64,000 bases of DNA from JAICTV01 sp035634055 (lineage in GTDB: Bacteria; Planctomycetota; Phycisphaerae; Tepidisphaerales; Tepidisphaeraceae), in contig DASQDR010000144.1 in NCBI GenBank assembly GCA_035634055.1, positions 1 through 64,000 on the forward strand, read 5' to 3'. Position numbers and translations under genes: made by a program. Positions 33,412 through 43,380 of the stretch are shown here, piece after piece. Each line of letters begins with the position of its first letter. Within the stretch, counting starts at the first letter, position 1. The notes beneath the pieces are model-generated. The model worked only from the letters and a program-made list of their open reading frames with translations, was not told the origin of the DNA and searched no databases.

Positions 33412-33918
33412 TTACTTCAGCGTCTCCGCGTACTGCGCGATGTGCTCTGGCACGGGGTAGTGGCGCATGAGGAAGTCCTTGAGCTGCGAGCGCTCGGCGA
33501 TCTGGAAGTAGATCGGCTCGTCGAGCTTCTTCGCGCTGAAGTTGACGGCGCGCACCAGGTTCTCGGCGCTGGTGGCGACGTTGAGGTTCTCCTCGCCGCG
33601 GTGCATCGGCAGCATGTGGAACTGCCACGCCTGCCGGCGGTTCAGCAGCCGCAGGCACTGCTCGTCGAACTTCTGCTCGTCCAGGTCGATCGTCCCGACC
33701 ATCCGCAGGTACTGCTGCACCCACGCGTCCTCGACCGCCTGCGGGCTGATGTTGTAGAGCCGCTCGGCCAGGTCGCCGAACGGGCGGTGCGACACCTTCT
33801 GCACGCGGAGGATGTGCTCCACCTGCTTGCCCGAAAGCACGCCCTGCTCGATGAGCAACTGACCGATCTGAATACCCTTCGGCACGTCCACACTCCCGGC
33901 GGTTGTTGGCGAACCCAC
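33412..33918 (-). CDS. GspE-N/MshEN-like domain protein
   Basis: 168 residues from the GTG at 33918 (a GTG 11 codons further in has GGGAG 7 bases ahead and may be the true start). The core GIQIGQLLIEQGVLSGKQVEHILRVQ followed by FGDLAERLYNISPQAVEDAWVQQY is the helical N-terminal domain of type II secretion/type IV pilus ATPases and their c-di-GMP-binding relatives. Here it stands alone with a second repeat-like part (QFHMLPMHRGEENLNVATSAENL). It lacks any ATPase domain. It may bind a nucleotide or partner as a free regulator; this is inference. Confidence 0.6.
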   Translation of the reverse strand: MGSPTTAGSVDVPKGIQIGQLLIEQGVLSGKQVEHILRVQKVSHRPFGDLAERLYNISPQAVEDAWVQQYLRMVGTIDLDEQKFDEQCLRLLNRRQAWQFHMLPMHRGEENLNVATSAENLVRAVNFSAKKLDEPIYFQIAERSQLKDFLMRHYPVPEHIAQYAETLK

Positions 33919-34104
33919 GCTGCGATCCCCCGCCAGTGGATGTATCGGCTCGCGTGCGCGGCACCTGTAGGGTCAAAGCGCCTTCAAACGCGGCCGCGTC
34001 CGATTAAACCGCAGAGGCGCGACGGAAAACGACGCACGCGCGTCCGAAGCGGCTCCGGCGGAGCGGGCGGCGGAACGGCGCGGGCGCCGCGTCGCACCGC
34101 CATC

Positions 34105-34692
34105 TCACGGCACGTGCCGCCGCCGCGCCACCTCGATGGCCAGGGCGGCCTGCTGCTGCCGGCGCAGCTCGGCGCGGAAGGCGGCGGCGCGTCGCCAGCG
34201 GGTGATGGTGTGCTCCTCAACCCCCACCGCCGCCGCCACCTGCCGACCGCTGCGCCCGATCGCCAGGAGCTGCGCCGCCGCCACCTGGCGCGGGGGAAGC
34301 TCCGGACGCTCGCCCGGCGCGGCGTCGCCCGGCGCGTGGGAGGAGATTGGGTTCGTTTTGCCGCTTTCGCGCGGCGCTGAACATTCCCGAACATTGCCGA
34401 TGATCCCCGACGATCCCCGCACGCTGGCGCCGCATGCCAGCGGGTCGATTGCCGCGCTTCCACGCAGCGGCTTTGTGTTGGCGTCGGGGCCGGGCGGGAC
34501 GAAGCCGTGCGTTGCCCGCGGATCCCGCTCGTCCGCCGCGCTCGCTGGCCGCGGGATTGGGTTCGTTTTCACACCCTGCGCCGTCGCCGTCGCTTCCCGA
34601 AGATTCCCGAACATTCCCGCACACGAAGGCGCCGCCCCGCGGGCCGCCTCCGCCAGCAGATCACGCACGCGCACCGGTGGCTTGGTCATCAT
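34105..34692 (-). CDS. Helix-turn-helix protein with two spliced-in repeats
   Basis: 195 residues, start fixed by GGAGG eight bases ahead of ATG 34692. The N-terminus is MMTKPPVRVRDLLAEAARG. The C-terminal 60 residues, ELPPRQVAAAQLLAIGRSGRQVAAAVGV then EEHTITRWRR, are a clear homeodomain-like HTH followed by FRAELRRQQQAAL. This is the type found in small DNA-binding proteins of planctomycetes, often linked to mobile DNA. Residues about 26-115 between the two parts are not protein-like: twice they read (MF)GN(L/V)RE... then KTNPI, encoded by two copies of a DNA repeat. The real globular protein is probably about 105 residues. Confidence 0.6.
   Translation of the reverse strand: MMTKPPVRVRDLLAEAARGAAPSCAGMFGNLREATATAQGVKTNPIPRPASAADERDPRATHGFVPPGPDANTKPLRGSAAIDPLACGASVRGSSGIIGNVRECSAPRESGKTNPISSHAPGDAAPGERPELPPRQVAAAQLLAIGRSGRQVAAAVGVEEHTITRWRRAAAFRAELRRQQQAALAIEVARRRHVP
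34345..34620. repeat. Two copies of an interspersed repeat inside the HTH gene
   Basis: On the minus strand each copy has AATGTTCGGGAAT followed 30-50 bases later by AAAACGAACCCAATC (one near 34345-34410, one near 34555-34620). The in-frame translation gives GNxRE and KTNPI twice. Confidence 0.6.
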
Positions 34693-34884
34693 CGCGGGTC
34701 CTCCATCAAGAGAAGTGAAATCCGAGGCAGGACCCGTACATCTACAGATCAAAACCGGCCGACGCAACAAGAATCCGTGGTGGCCGGCCGCAGAGGTATG
34801 TCCCGGGATCTCTGGCAACCGTCTGCTCGCCCGGCGGGGGGCGGTGAAGTATCGCGTCCGGGCTGTGCGGGAGCCGGCGCGATG

Positions 34885-34958
34885 TTGCACCGATGACCGC
34901 GAGGAACTCCTCAGGCGCGTAAACGCGAAGCGGGGACGGCATCGAGGAGTACCCGCAT
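34885..34958 (-). pseudogene. Truncated and frameshifted toxin gene of a toxin-antitoxin pair (PIN-like)
   Basis: An ATG overlaps the stop of the antitoxin-like gene (TGATG), exactly as coupled toxin genes do. It encodes MRVLLDAV then hits a stop after 15 codons. A second frame right behind it reads LRVYAPEEFLAVIG, which resembles the end of PIN-type toxins ('..V.TP.EFL..'). The middle of a normal toxin gene of about 130 codons is missing. The family guess rests on the first seven and last ten residues only. Confidence 0.4.
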
Positions 34959-35194
34959 CACCCGTACTTTGCCTGGCGGTGTTCGCCGATCCACTGCTTG
35001 ACGGTCGCGTCGTCCGGCGGGGGCGTGGTGCCGCGCGCGACGCCGATGGCCCGCTCGAGCGTGCGCCGCGGCGCCGGCTCACGGGTTTGCTTTCGCAGGT
35101 CGCGCAGGATCCGGTACGCCAGGGCCACGCGGTCCTCTTCGGGCCATGGCTTCACCCGCGCGAGGATGGAATCGATTTCCTGCTCGTGACTCAT
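34958..35194 (-). CDS. Antitoxin-like small protein
   Basis: 78 residues, start supported by GGAGGTG five bases ahead. The text MSHEQEIDSILARVKPWPEEDR then VALAYRILRDLRKQ is helical and acidic/basic alternating; the tail DDATVKQWIGEHRQAKYG is typical of small antitoxins that wrap a toxin. Its stop overlaps the start of the decayed toxin reading frame. With its partner broken, it may be an orphan immunity remnant. The family is recalled from general appearance rather than a named domain. Confidence 0.6.
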   Translation of the reverse strand: MSHEQEIDSILARVKPWPEEDRVALAYRILRDLRKQTREPAPRRTLERAIGVARGTTPPPDDATVKQWIGEHRQAKYG

Positions 35195-35254
35195 CGCGGC
35201 ACCTCCGCCCCCGCGAGGATACCATACGCCGCAGCCGCGCGCCGGCGGACGCGA

Positions 35255-37069
<1,815 letters not shown>

Positions 37070-37354
37070 GGGTGGTCGGCTCTCTCGTGTGTAAAAGGCG
37101 AACGAGCGGAAGCGGCGGTCGAGACGGGCGATTGTAGAGGCGCAGGGGCCCGTCTACAAACGGTACGAGCCTTGGGGCGGGTGGGATCAACTTGGCAAGC
37201 CGCCGGGCGACGCCGCCGGCGCGGGCAAGCAGGATCCGGGCTTATCGCGCGGGGCGGCCCGGGACAGGCAGGATCCACGCCGACCGAGCGACGCGGCGCA
37301 GACGCGAACGATCGAGCTTCCGCCCGCGCGGCGGGCGGCCGGGCGCCGGGGGAG

Positions 37355-38482
37355 TTAAGGTTGCGTCGCCGGCGCGTCGGCCTGCTCGCGTTTGACGATC
37401 TCGGCCAGGTCGCGGTCCAGGGCGGCGCCGTCGAACGGCACGACGATGATCTTGCTCCCGTGGCGGTCGTTGCCGCGCTCCCGATCCTTCGGGACGTCCA
37501 GCACCGAGAACAGGAAGTGCGTGACGTGTCCGTCGTGCATCACCACCGCCGGCCGCTCGATCTTGTTCCAGCGGTTGACGGTGCCGTCGGTGTAGCGGAG
37601 GAAGTCGACCGTCGGGTCGTACGCCAGCCCGCGCAGCTTCCAGCCATCGATGCCATTGGCGCTGGTGAGGTGGAACGCCTTGCGCTGGCTCCAACTGTTG
37701 ACCACGATGTGGTACAGCCCGCCGCTGCGCCACGCGACCGGGTCCTCCAGGTTCTCCAGCGTCAGCCCCTGCACCTTGGGGTAGATCGACGGCCCCTGCA
37801 TGACGTACGGGCCGGTGATCTCGCTGGCGAGCATGATCCGCCCGGAGCGCTGCACGACCATGTACTGCCCGTCGTGCCTCAGCACCGGGGTGACGTTGGA
37901 CGCCTTCCAGCGCGGCTCGCCGGCGACGGTGATCCGCCCGAGCGATTCCCACGGCCCGTCGTGCGACTTCGACGCGAACACCTCGCCCGGGCGCGTCTCG
38001 CTGATGGTGATGGCGATGCGGCCGTCCGGCATGGTCAGCGCGGTGACGTTGTGCCCCTTGCCGTTCTGACTGTCGGGCCAGCAGACCCCCTTGTCCTCGT
38101 ACGGGCCCATGACGTCGTCAGCGACGGCGTGGACGGCCAGCGACTGGTGCCAGCCGCGGTGGCCGAGCTTCTCGTCCCAGCGGCTGGCGTACAGGTGGTA
38201 CTTGCCGTCGGCGGAGCGGATGACGGCGCCATCCCAGTAGCACCACTTGGCATTGGTGCGGTCCTCGAGCCCGTTGGCGGGATCGCGCGGGCCGACTTCG
38301 GGGGCGCCCCAGGCGTCGTTCGACAGCGGCGCGCGCGGGGGCATGGGCAGGAAGTAATCGATCATCGACTTGCGCGCCGCAGCGGTGGCCGGCGCGGTGG
38401 CGGGCGCGTCAGCGGCGCGGGCCATTCCCGCGAAGGTGCAGGCGGCGAGGCAGAGGGCGAGCCTCGCTCGGCAAAAGCTCAC
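37355..38482 (-). CDS. Exported GH43-like five-bladed beta-propeller protein
   Basis: 375 residues with a signal peptide (residues 1-24, cut after MARA). A GGAG ribosome site precedes the GTG start. The pattern WDGAVIRSADGKYHLYASRWDEK, WKASNVTPVLRHDGQYMVVQRSG and LENLEDPVAWRSGGLYHIVVNS has the Asp and repeated 'DGxYxLYxS' blades of GH43/GH117/GH130-type propellers. It probably acts on a polysaccharide outside the inner membrane, but neither substrate nor all catalytic residues can be assigned. It is a single gene between lepA and a small basic protein. Confidence 0.7.
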   Translation of the reverse strand: MSFCRARLALCLAACTFAGMARAADAPATAPATAAARKSMIDYFLPMPPRAPLSNDAWGAPEVGPRDPANGLEDRTNAKWCYWDGAVIRSADGKYHLYASRWDEKLGHRGWHQSLAVHAVADDVMGPYEDKGVCWPDSQNGKGHNVTALTMPDGRIAITISETRPGEVFASKSHDGPWESLGRITVAGEPRWKASNVTPVLRHDGQYMVVQRSGRIMLASEITGPYVMQGPSIYPKVQGLTLENLEDPVAWRSGGLYHIVVNSWSQRKAFHLTSANGIDGWKLRGLAYDPTVDFLRYTDGTVNRWNKIERPAVVMHDGHVTHFLFSVLDVPKDRERGNDRHGSKIIVVPFDGAALDRDLAEIVKREQADAPATQP

Positions 38483-38568
38483 GGCGATCTCCTGTCACGG
38501 CGGCGAAACGGGGGTGAGACACGCGCGCGCGGAGTCGCACTCCCGCGCGGGAACCGTCGAACCCGGCA

Positions 38569-39015
38569 TCAGCCCGGCGTGCGCCGCGGGACGCCGGTGC
38601 GGGTGGCGTCGGTGCCGCGCGTCTGGTTGTGCCCGCCGGTCTGCTTCGGGCCGCCGAACGGGACGTGCGACTTTTTCTGCGGCCCGGTGACGCCGAACGC
38701 GCCGCCGAGCGTGCCCGCGGACGGCTTGTTCAGGCCCGCCTTGAGCTGCTTGAACATGCCGGATTCCTTCTTCGGCTGCCCGCCCTGGGGCTGGGCGCCG
38801 CCGCCGCCGCCGCCGGTCAGCGCGTTCAGGCCGAACTTCCCGCCGACCATGGCCGCCGCCGCGTTGGCGGCAAGGTTGGTATCGATCATCGGCGCTGCCG
38901 CCGGCGCCGCCGCGCCCGAGGGCTTGGCCGCGGGCGCCGACTTCTTTCCCGCCACCGGCTTCTTCGCCGCCTCGCCACCCGCGCTCGCAGGGGTCTCGCT
39001 CTTCTTCTTCGCCAT
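38569..39015 (-). CDS. Small Lys/Ala/Gly-rich protein, unknown
   Basis: 148 residues from ATG 39015, with AAGGAA about 9 bases ahead. The first 45 residues are Lys/Ala/Pro-rich, histone-H1-like (AKKKSETPASAGGEAAKKPVAGKK). The middle is a hydrophobic Ala/Gly segment (NLAANAAAAMVGGKFGLNAL) and a six-Gly run. The tail is basic, with KKSHVPFGGPKQTGGHNQ. It could bind nucleic acid non-specifically or associate with membranes. No family is recognised. Confidence 0.5.
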   Translation of the reverse strand: MAKKKSETPASAGGEAAKKPVAGKKSAPAAKPSGAAAPAAAPMIDTNLAANAAAAMVGGKFGLNALTGGGGGGAQPQGGQPKKESGMFKQLKAGLNKPSAGTLGGAFGVTGPQKKSHVPFGGPKQTGGHNQTRGTDATRTGVPRRTPG

Positions 39016-39081
39016 CGCTCTGGATTCCTTTCGACTGTGCGGAATTGTACTGACGCGGGGGGAGTTGTCACTTGTGTCGAT

Positions 39082-39224
39082 TGTCACTGGTCACTGGTCA
39101 CTGGTCACTGGTCACTCGCGGGGCGCAGAGCATTAACGGGCGCTGCGCGACTGTGCGGTGACAGGAGCACGCCGCGCTGGAGTCGGCGCCCTGCGAGTGA
39201 TCAGTGACCACTGACAAGTGACCG
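39082..39224. repeat. Inverted repeat of TCACTGG words
   Basis: Left arm (39082-39116) is four to five tandem TCACTGG units; right arm (39196-39224) is AGTGACCACTGACAAGTGACC, its approximate reverse complement. The loop is about 80 bases. Confidence 0.75.
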
Positions 39225-39282
39225 GTAGCACCGCCGAAATTTTCCTTGCCGCGCCCGGCCGCTCGCGCTGATGATGTTCCTT

Positions 39283-39900
39283 ATGAGCGAGCCGCGACGC
39301 GAGGATGATCCCGCCGCCAAGCCGTTCGATCCGAACGAGGACCCGTTCGCCCCGCCGCAGATCGCCTGTCAGTGCTACTGCCTGCACTGCCGGCGGACGT
39401 TCATGAGCGACGCGATGTGGTTCCAGCGCGTCATCGGCGACCGCCACCTCGACGGCTTCTGGATGTGCCCCACCGCCAACTGCAGCGGGATGGGCTTCAC
39501 CTTCGACATCTTCCCCACCGACCCCGCCCACCCGGCCACCGACGGCTGGTTCGACGATGACGACGACGACGACGCCGACGATGAACGAGAAGTCGACGAC
39601 AACGGCCGCCTCGTCGCGCGGTCGGAGGAGTGGGACCCGAACGAGACGAAGTACAAGGAGCTGGACGACGCCTACGGCGACGACGACGACCTGGAAGGCG
39701 AAGAGTGGAAGCTCGGGCTCGCCCCCGGCGAGCGCCCGCCCGCGCCGCCCTGGCTGGCGGACGATTGCCACGACTGGGACGAAGAGCAGCGCAAGTACGA
39801 CGCGCCCGACGAGCGCCCGCGCGTGCTCGACTGGACCGACCGCCCCCAACGCGAGCACCGCGAGGCGGGGGATTTCGACGAGGACGATATCCCGTTCTGA
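39283..39900 (+). CDS. Acidic zinc-ribbon-like protein, unknown
   Basis: 205 residues from ATG 39283 (an ATG at 39271 is an alternative; neither has a ribosome site). Residues about 28-75 hold CQCYCLHCRRTF and, later, WMCPTANCSGMGF, a CxxC-CxxxxC set fit for one zinc. After it come eight consecutive Asp residues and an overall strongly acidic tail with many Asp-Glu pairs to the end (DFDEDDIPF). It looks like a cytoplasmic accessory protein, perhaps binding a basic partner or rRNA. No named family is recognised. Confidence 0.6.
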   Translation: MSEPRREDDPAAKPFDPNEDPFAPPQIACQCYCLHCRRTFMSDAMWFQRVIGDRHLDGFWMCPTANCSGMGFTFDIFPTDPAHPATDGWFDDDDDDDADDEREVDDNGRLVARSEEWDPNETKYKELDDAYGDDDDLEGEEWKLGLAPGERPPAPPWLADDCHDWDEEQRKYDAPDERPRVLDWTDRPQREHREAGDFDEDDIPF

Positions 39901-40214
39901 GGCTCGATGCCGGCGCGTTCTCCCCGCGGTGCGATTCAGATCGTCACGAAGCGGTCTTCGCCCCCTTAGAACCGGCGCGCCATTGGGTGTAGCGGACGGG
40001 CTCTAGCAACGTCGAACGCGCTCCGGATGACGCGCCAGTACGGTTAGGGCTGACACAACTCTTGCTGCCGACGCCACACCCGAACGCGCACCGCTCTGGC
40101 CCTCGCCACATTTCGACTGCCAAGGGGCATGGATGTGAAGCACAGACCCGCTTGGTGCCTCCGTGCCTCCGTGCCTTCGTGCCTTCCTGGTTCATCATCG
40201 CGCGCGACGGGAGC
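39901..40214. other. Intergenic region with a one-armed GTGCCTCC repeat
   Basis: 314 bases between converging genes. The only structure I see is a run of GTGCCTCC/GTGCCTTC words at 40154-40188, the same words that form a full inverted repeat at 45290-45473. No gene. Confidence 0.5.
40154..40188. repeat. Tandem GTGCCTCC words (single arm)
   Basis: Four near-copies of GTGCC(T)(C/T)CC/T in a row; no complementary arm found nearby. Same family as the repeat at 45290-45473. Confidence 0.6.
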
Positions 40215-41324
40215 TCAGAGGCTCTCCAGCCGCTGCTGTTTATCCAGCTCCAGCAGGGCGGCGATGAGCGGGTCCATTTGGCCCTGCATGACTTGCTCGA
40301 GATTGAAGTTTTTCTCGCCGCCGCCCTCGCCGCCCAGGCGGTGGTCGGTGCAGCGGTTCTGGGGGAAGTTGTAGGTGCGGATGCGCTGGCTGCGGTCGCC
40401 GGAACCCATCATCGCCTTGCGGGCGCTGGTCTGCTGGGCGTGCTGCTTGGCGCGCTCGGTCTCGAACAGGCTGGCGCGCAGCAGGGCCCAGGCGCGCTCC
40501 TTGTTCTGGGCCTGTGACTTGTGCTCGGTCATCTTGAACTGGATGCCGGTGGGCTTGTGCAGCAGGCGCCAGCCGGTCTCGACCTTGTTGACGTTCTGCC
40601 CGCCCGGCCCCCCGCCGCGGCAGCCGCCCTCCTCGACGTCCTTGGGGTTGATGTCGATCTTCACGTCGGGCATTTCCGGCAGCACCGCGACGGTGGCGGC
40701 GGAGGTGTGAATGCGCCCCGCGGCCTCGGTCTCCGGGACGCGCTGCACGCGGTGCCCGCCTCCCTCGAACTGGAGGTGGCGGTAGGCGCCGCTGCCCTTG
40801 ATGTTGACGATGACTTCCTTGAACCCGCCGCGGTCGCTCTCGGAAAAGTCCGAGACGTCGAAGCGGAAGCCGCGCAGCTCCGCGAACTTGCGGTACATCT
40901 CGTACAAATCGCGCGCGAACAGCGCCGCCTCCTCGCCGCCGGTGCCGGCGCGGATCTCGAGGAAGAAGCTGTCGACGGCGTTGTCCTCGGCGGCGACGAA
41001 CTCGTCCTTCAGCGCCTCGAGCAGCTCGTGCGCCTTGGCCTGGGCGTCGGGCAGTTCGCCCCCGGCCAGCTCCGCCATTTCCGCGTCGCCGCCGGCGGAC
41101 ATTTCCGTCAGCTCCTGGACCTGCTGCCGCGCCTTCTTGTACTCGCGAAAGCGGTTCACGACCGGCTCGAGCTGCCCCGCCTCCTTGCTGATGGCCACCA
41201 GCTTCGTCGGGTTGGACAGGACGCTGCCGTCGTTAAGGGCGTCCTGAAGCTCGGCGAAGCGGCTTTCCTTCTCGGCCAGCTTGCGGATCAGCGGGGATTC
41301 GATGGTTTTCTCGGACTGGGTCAT
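40215..41324 (-). CDS. prfA: Peptide chain release factor 1
   Basis: Recognises UAA and UAG and triggers peptide release. 369 residues. The GGQ catalytic loop is at 241-243 (GGPGGQNVNKVETGWR) and the stop-codon tripeptide is PET at 197-199 (VQRVPETEAAGRIHTS), matching the RF1 PxT rule rather than RF2 SPF. The N-terminal coiled-coil domain (about 10-110) is complete. Downstream is a repeat-bearing spacer; a methyltransferase gene (prmC) often follows prfA but does not here. The start at ATG 41324 has no ribosome site. Confidence 0.96.
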   Translation of the reverse strand: MTQSEKTIESPLIRKLAEKESRFAELQDALNDGSVLSNPTKLVAISKEAGQLEPVVNRFREYKKARQQVQELTEMSAGGDAEMAELAGGELPDAQAKAHELLEALKDEFVAAEDNAVDSFFLEIRAGTGGEEAALFARDLYEMYRKFAELRGFRFDVSDFSESDRGGFKEVIVNIKGSGAYRHLQFEGGGHRVQRVPETEAAGRIHTSAATVAVLPEMPDVKIDINPKDVEEGGCRGGGPGGQNVNKVETGWRLLHKPTGIQFKMTEHKSQAQNKERAWALLRASLFETERAKQHAQQTSARKAMMGSGDRSQRIRTYNFPQNRCTDHRLGGEGGGEKNFNLEQVMQGQMDPLIAALLELDKQQRLESL

Positions 41325-41574
41325 GGGAATTTTCTTCGCGTAACGGTGAGGGAGCCAACCGGACGAACGGACGGGTGCGGCGGCGCGCGGCGGCGCGCGA
41401 AGCGGGCGTCGGGTGCGCTAAAGCTGCGAGAATTGGCGGGGAATCAGCATGACGCTGGGATTTTAGTCGCCGCGGGCGCACCACGCTACCCACCGGCGGG
41501 CGCGGCCCGCCGCGAGAAGTCCTACCCTCGCCCCCAGGGCGGATTCGGCGAGGGAAAATGCCGATACACCGGTT

Positions 41575-43215
41575 GTGACGACGCTGGACCTCCCGCGAAT
41601 CCTCCCCGCGCCGCAGCAGCGTGCGCCCGACGCGTCGCGCCAGTTCTCCCCCGCGCCGGCGACGGCAACGGCGGCGCCTGAAACGGCAACGGCAACGACG
41701 GCAACCGATGCCAATGTCGCCAGCGCCGCTCGCGCGGAGCGCTGGTCCCTTTCCACCTGGCTGCTCATCCTGCTCGCCGTCGGATCCGCCCTTCTCGGCC
41801 GGCTCTGTTACCTCGCCCGCCCGTTCGACAACGACGCGGCCATCTTCATCTACATGGGCAAGCTGATCGGCGAGGGCGGGCGGCTGTGCCACGACCTGGT
41901 CGACAACAAGTTCCCCACCGTCGGCCTGCTCACCGGCGTCCCGTGGCGGCTGTTCGGCGCGAACTGGGCGGCGTACGTCGCGCTTCAGACGGTAATGGCG
42001 TTCGTCGGCGTCGCCGTGCTGGTGGACATCGCCCGCCGGCACGTCGGGCGATACGCCATGCTGCCCACGGCGCTGTTCGGGCTGGTCTTCCTCAACTTCT
42101 CCGTCGGCGTGTTCGGCGGGTTCCAGCTCGAAACCATCCACACTTTCTTCGCCATCCTCGCCGCCCGCGCGGCGCTGGAGGCGCTCAGGCGCGACACGAT
42201 CAGCGACGCGCTGGTCGTCGGGCTGGCGGCGGGGATGGCGGCGATGGCCAAGCCGACCGGGCTAGCGGTCGCGGCGGCGTTCGCCCTGGCCACGATTGTC
42301 CACCGCCGGCGACAGCCGACGCGCATCGTCGCCCACGGGTTGGCGGGCGCGGCGGGCGTCGCCGTCCCGGCCGCCGTCACGCTCGCGTACCTCCTGGCCA
42401 GCGACACGCTGCGCGACATGCCGGGCCTGTGGCGGCAGTTGTCCGCCTACGCCGCCAACACCATCTGGGCGGCGGCGGACCTGTGGAAGCCGGTGATCGT
42501 CGCCTCACTGCTCGGCTTCCCCATGATCGTCCGCGCGTGGGCGTTCCGAAGCCACCGGCTCGCGCCGGCCGAGCGCTCGCCGGTCCCCGCGGTCGTCGTC
42601 CTCTTCGTCATGGCGTGGCTGATCGTCGAGGCGCTGGGCGTGGCGATGCAGCGGCGGATGTACGGCTACCACTTCCTGCCGCTCGTCGCGCCGGCGGCGC
42701 TGCTGTTCGGCATGATCCCCCGCCGCGCGCACGCAGGGCAGCTCACCATGGCGCTGCTGCCGACGGTGCTGATCTCGACGGCCGTCGCCGGCAACGTCTT
42801 CGAGCACGCGACGGGCTCGCGGCTGGCCGTCAGCGAGTACCTGGCGCAGCGCGCGTCGCCGGGCGCGGCCGTCTGGCAGGACTGCACCTCCCGCCTGCTG
42901 CTGGAAACTAACCTGCGGCCGGCGTCGCGCCACACGCTGACGTTCCTCTTCGTGAACTACGACGCCGCCCCGCTGGAATACTCGCGGCAGATGCTGGCGG
43001 ACTTCGAGGCCACCCGCCCGGAATACCTCGTTCTGCCCGCGCGGATGGAGAAGTACCTGGCGAACCAGTGGACGCAGATTGCCGAGCTGGCCCGCTCGCC
43101 GGTGCGGCGGCACAACTACTGCGCCGCCTGGCGGTCCCTGGAAGCCTACGCCCGCCAGCACTACCAGATCGAAACCTTCATCCGCGGCCACGCGGTGTGG
43201 CGGCGGAAGGATTAG
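41575..43215 (+). CDS. Polytopic membrane protein, PMT/ArnT-like glycosyltransferase
   Basis: 546 residues. An Ala/Thr-rich cytoplasmic start (about 55 residues) is followed by roughly 11 hydrophobic helices. The first periplasmic loop carries the acidic motif RPFDNDAAIFIYMGKLIGEGGRLCHDLVDNKFP, as in GT39/GT83-type transferases that use lipid-linked sugars. The C-terminal 150 residues are soluble, EYLVLPARMEKYLANQW. It starts with GTG and has no ribosome site. It shows no long sequence similarity by eye to the other membrane protein at 31740 but shares its plan. Function is inference from topology. Confidence 0.65.
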   Translation: MTTLDLPRILPAPQQRAPDASRQFSPAPATATAAPETATATTATDANVASAARAERWSLSTWLLILLAVGSALLGRLCYLARPFDNDAAIFIYMGKLIGEGGRLCHDLVDNKFPTVGLLTGVPWRLFGANWAAYVALQTVMAFVGVAVLVDIARRHVGRYAMLPTALFGLVFLNFSVGVFGGFQLETIHTFFAILAARAALEALRRDTISDALVVGLAAGMAAMAKPTGLAVAAAFALATIVHRRRQPTRIVAHGLAGAAGVAVPAAVTLAYLLASDTLRDMPGLWRQLSAYAANTIWAAADLWKPVIVASLLGFPMIVRAWAFRSHRLAPAERSPVPAVVVLFVMAWLIVEALGVAMQRRMYGYHFLPLVAPAALLFGMIPRRAHAGQLTMALLPTVLISTAVAGNVFEHATGSRLAVSEYLAQRASPGAAVWQDCTSRLLLETNLRPASRHTLTFLFVNYDAAPLEYSRQMLADFEATRPEYLVLPARMEKYLANQWTQIAELARSPVRRHNYCAAWRSLEAYARQHYQIETFIRGHAVWRRKD

Positions 43216-43325
43216 CGGCCGCCCGCGCCGCCGCTCGCCCGGTTGGTGCGCTGGCGCGCTTTGTTCCTGCCAAGAACAAGCCTCTGCGCACTGCCGCCTC
43301 GCGTGCGGCACCGAGCAGTGAAGCG

Positions 43326-43360
43326 ATGTCATCTTGAGCGTAGTCGCGAAGGATCTCGGG
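43326..43360. repeat. Interspersed repeat of the 'GTCATC(T)TGAGCG...GAAGGATCTCGGG' kind
   Basis: A single copy of a sequence that I recall as common between genes in Chloroflexota and Planctomycetota. It lies between two converging genes. Confidence 0.5.
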
Positions 43361-43380
43361 TCCGGGAGCGGTTCGCCCGT

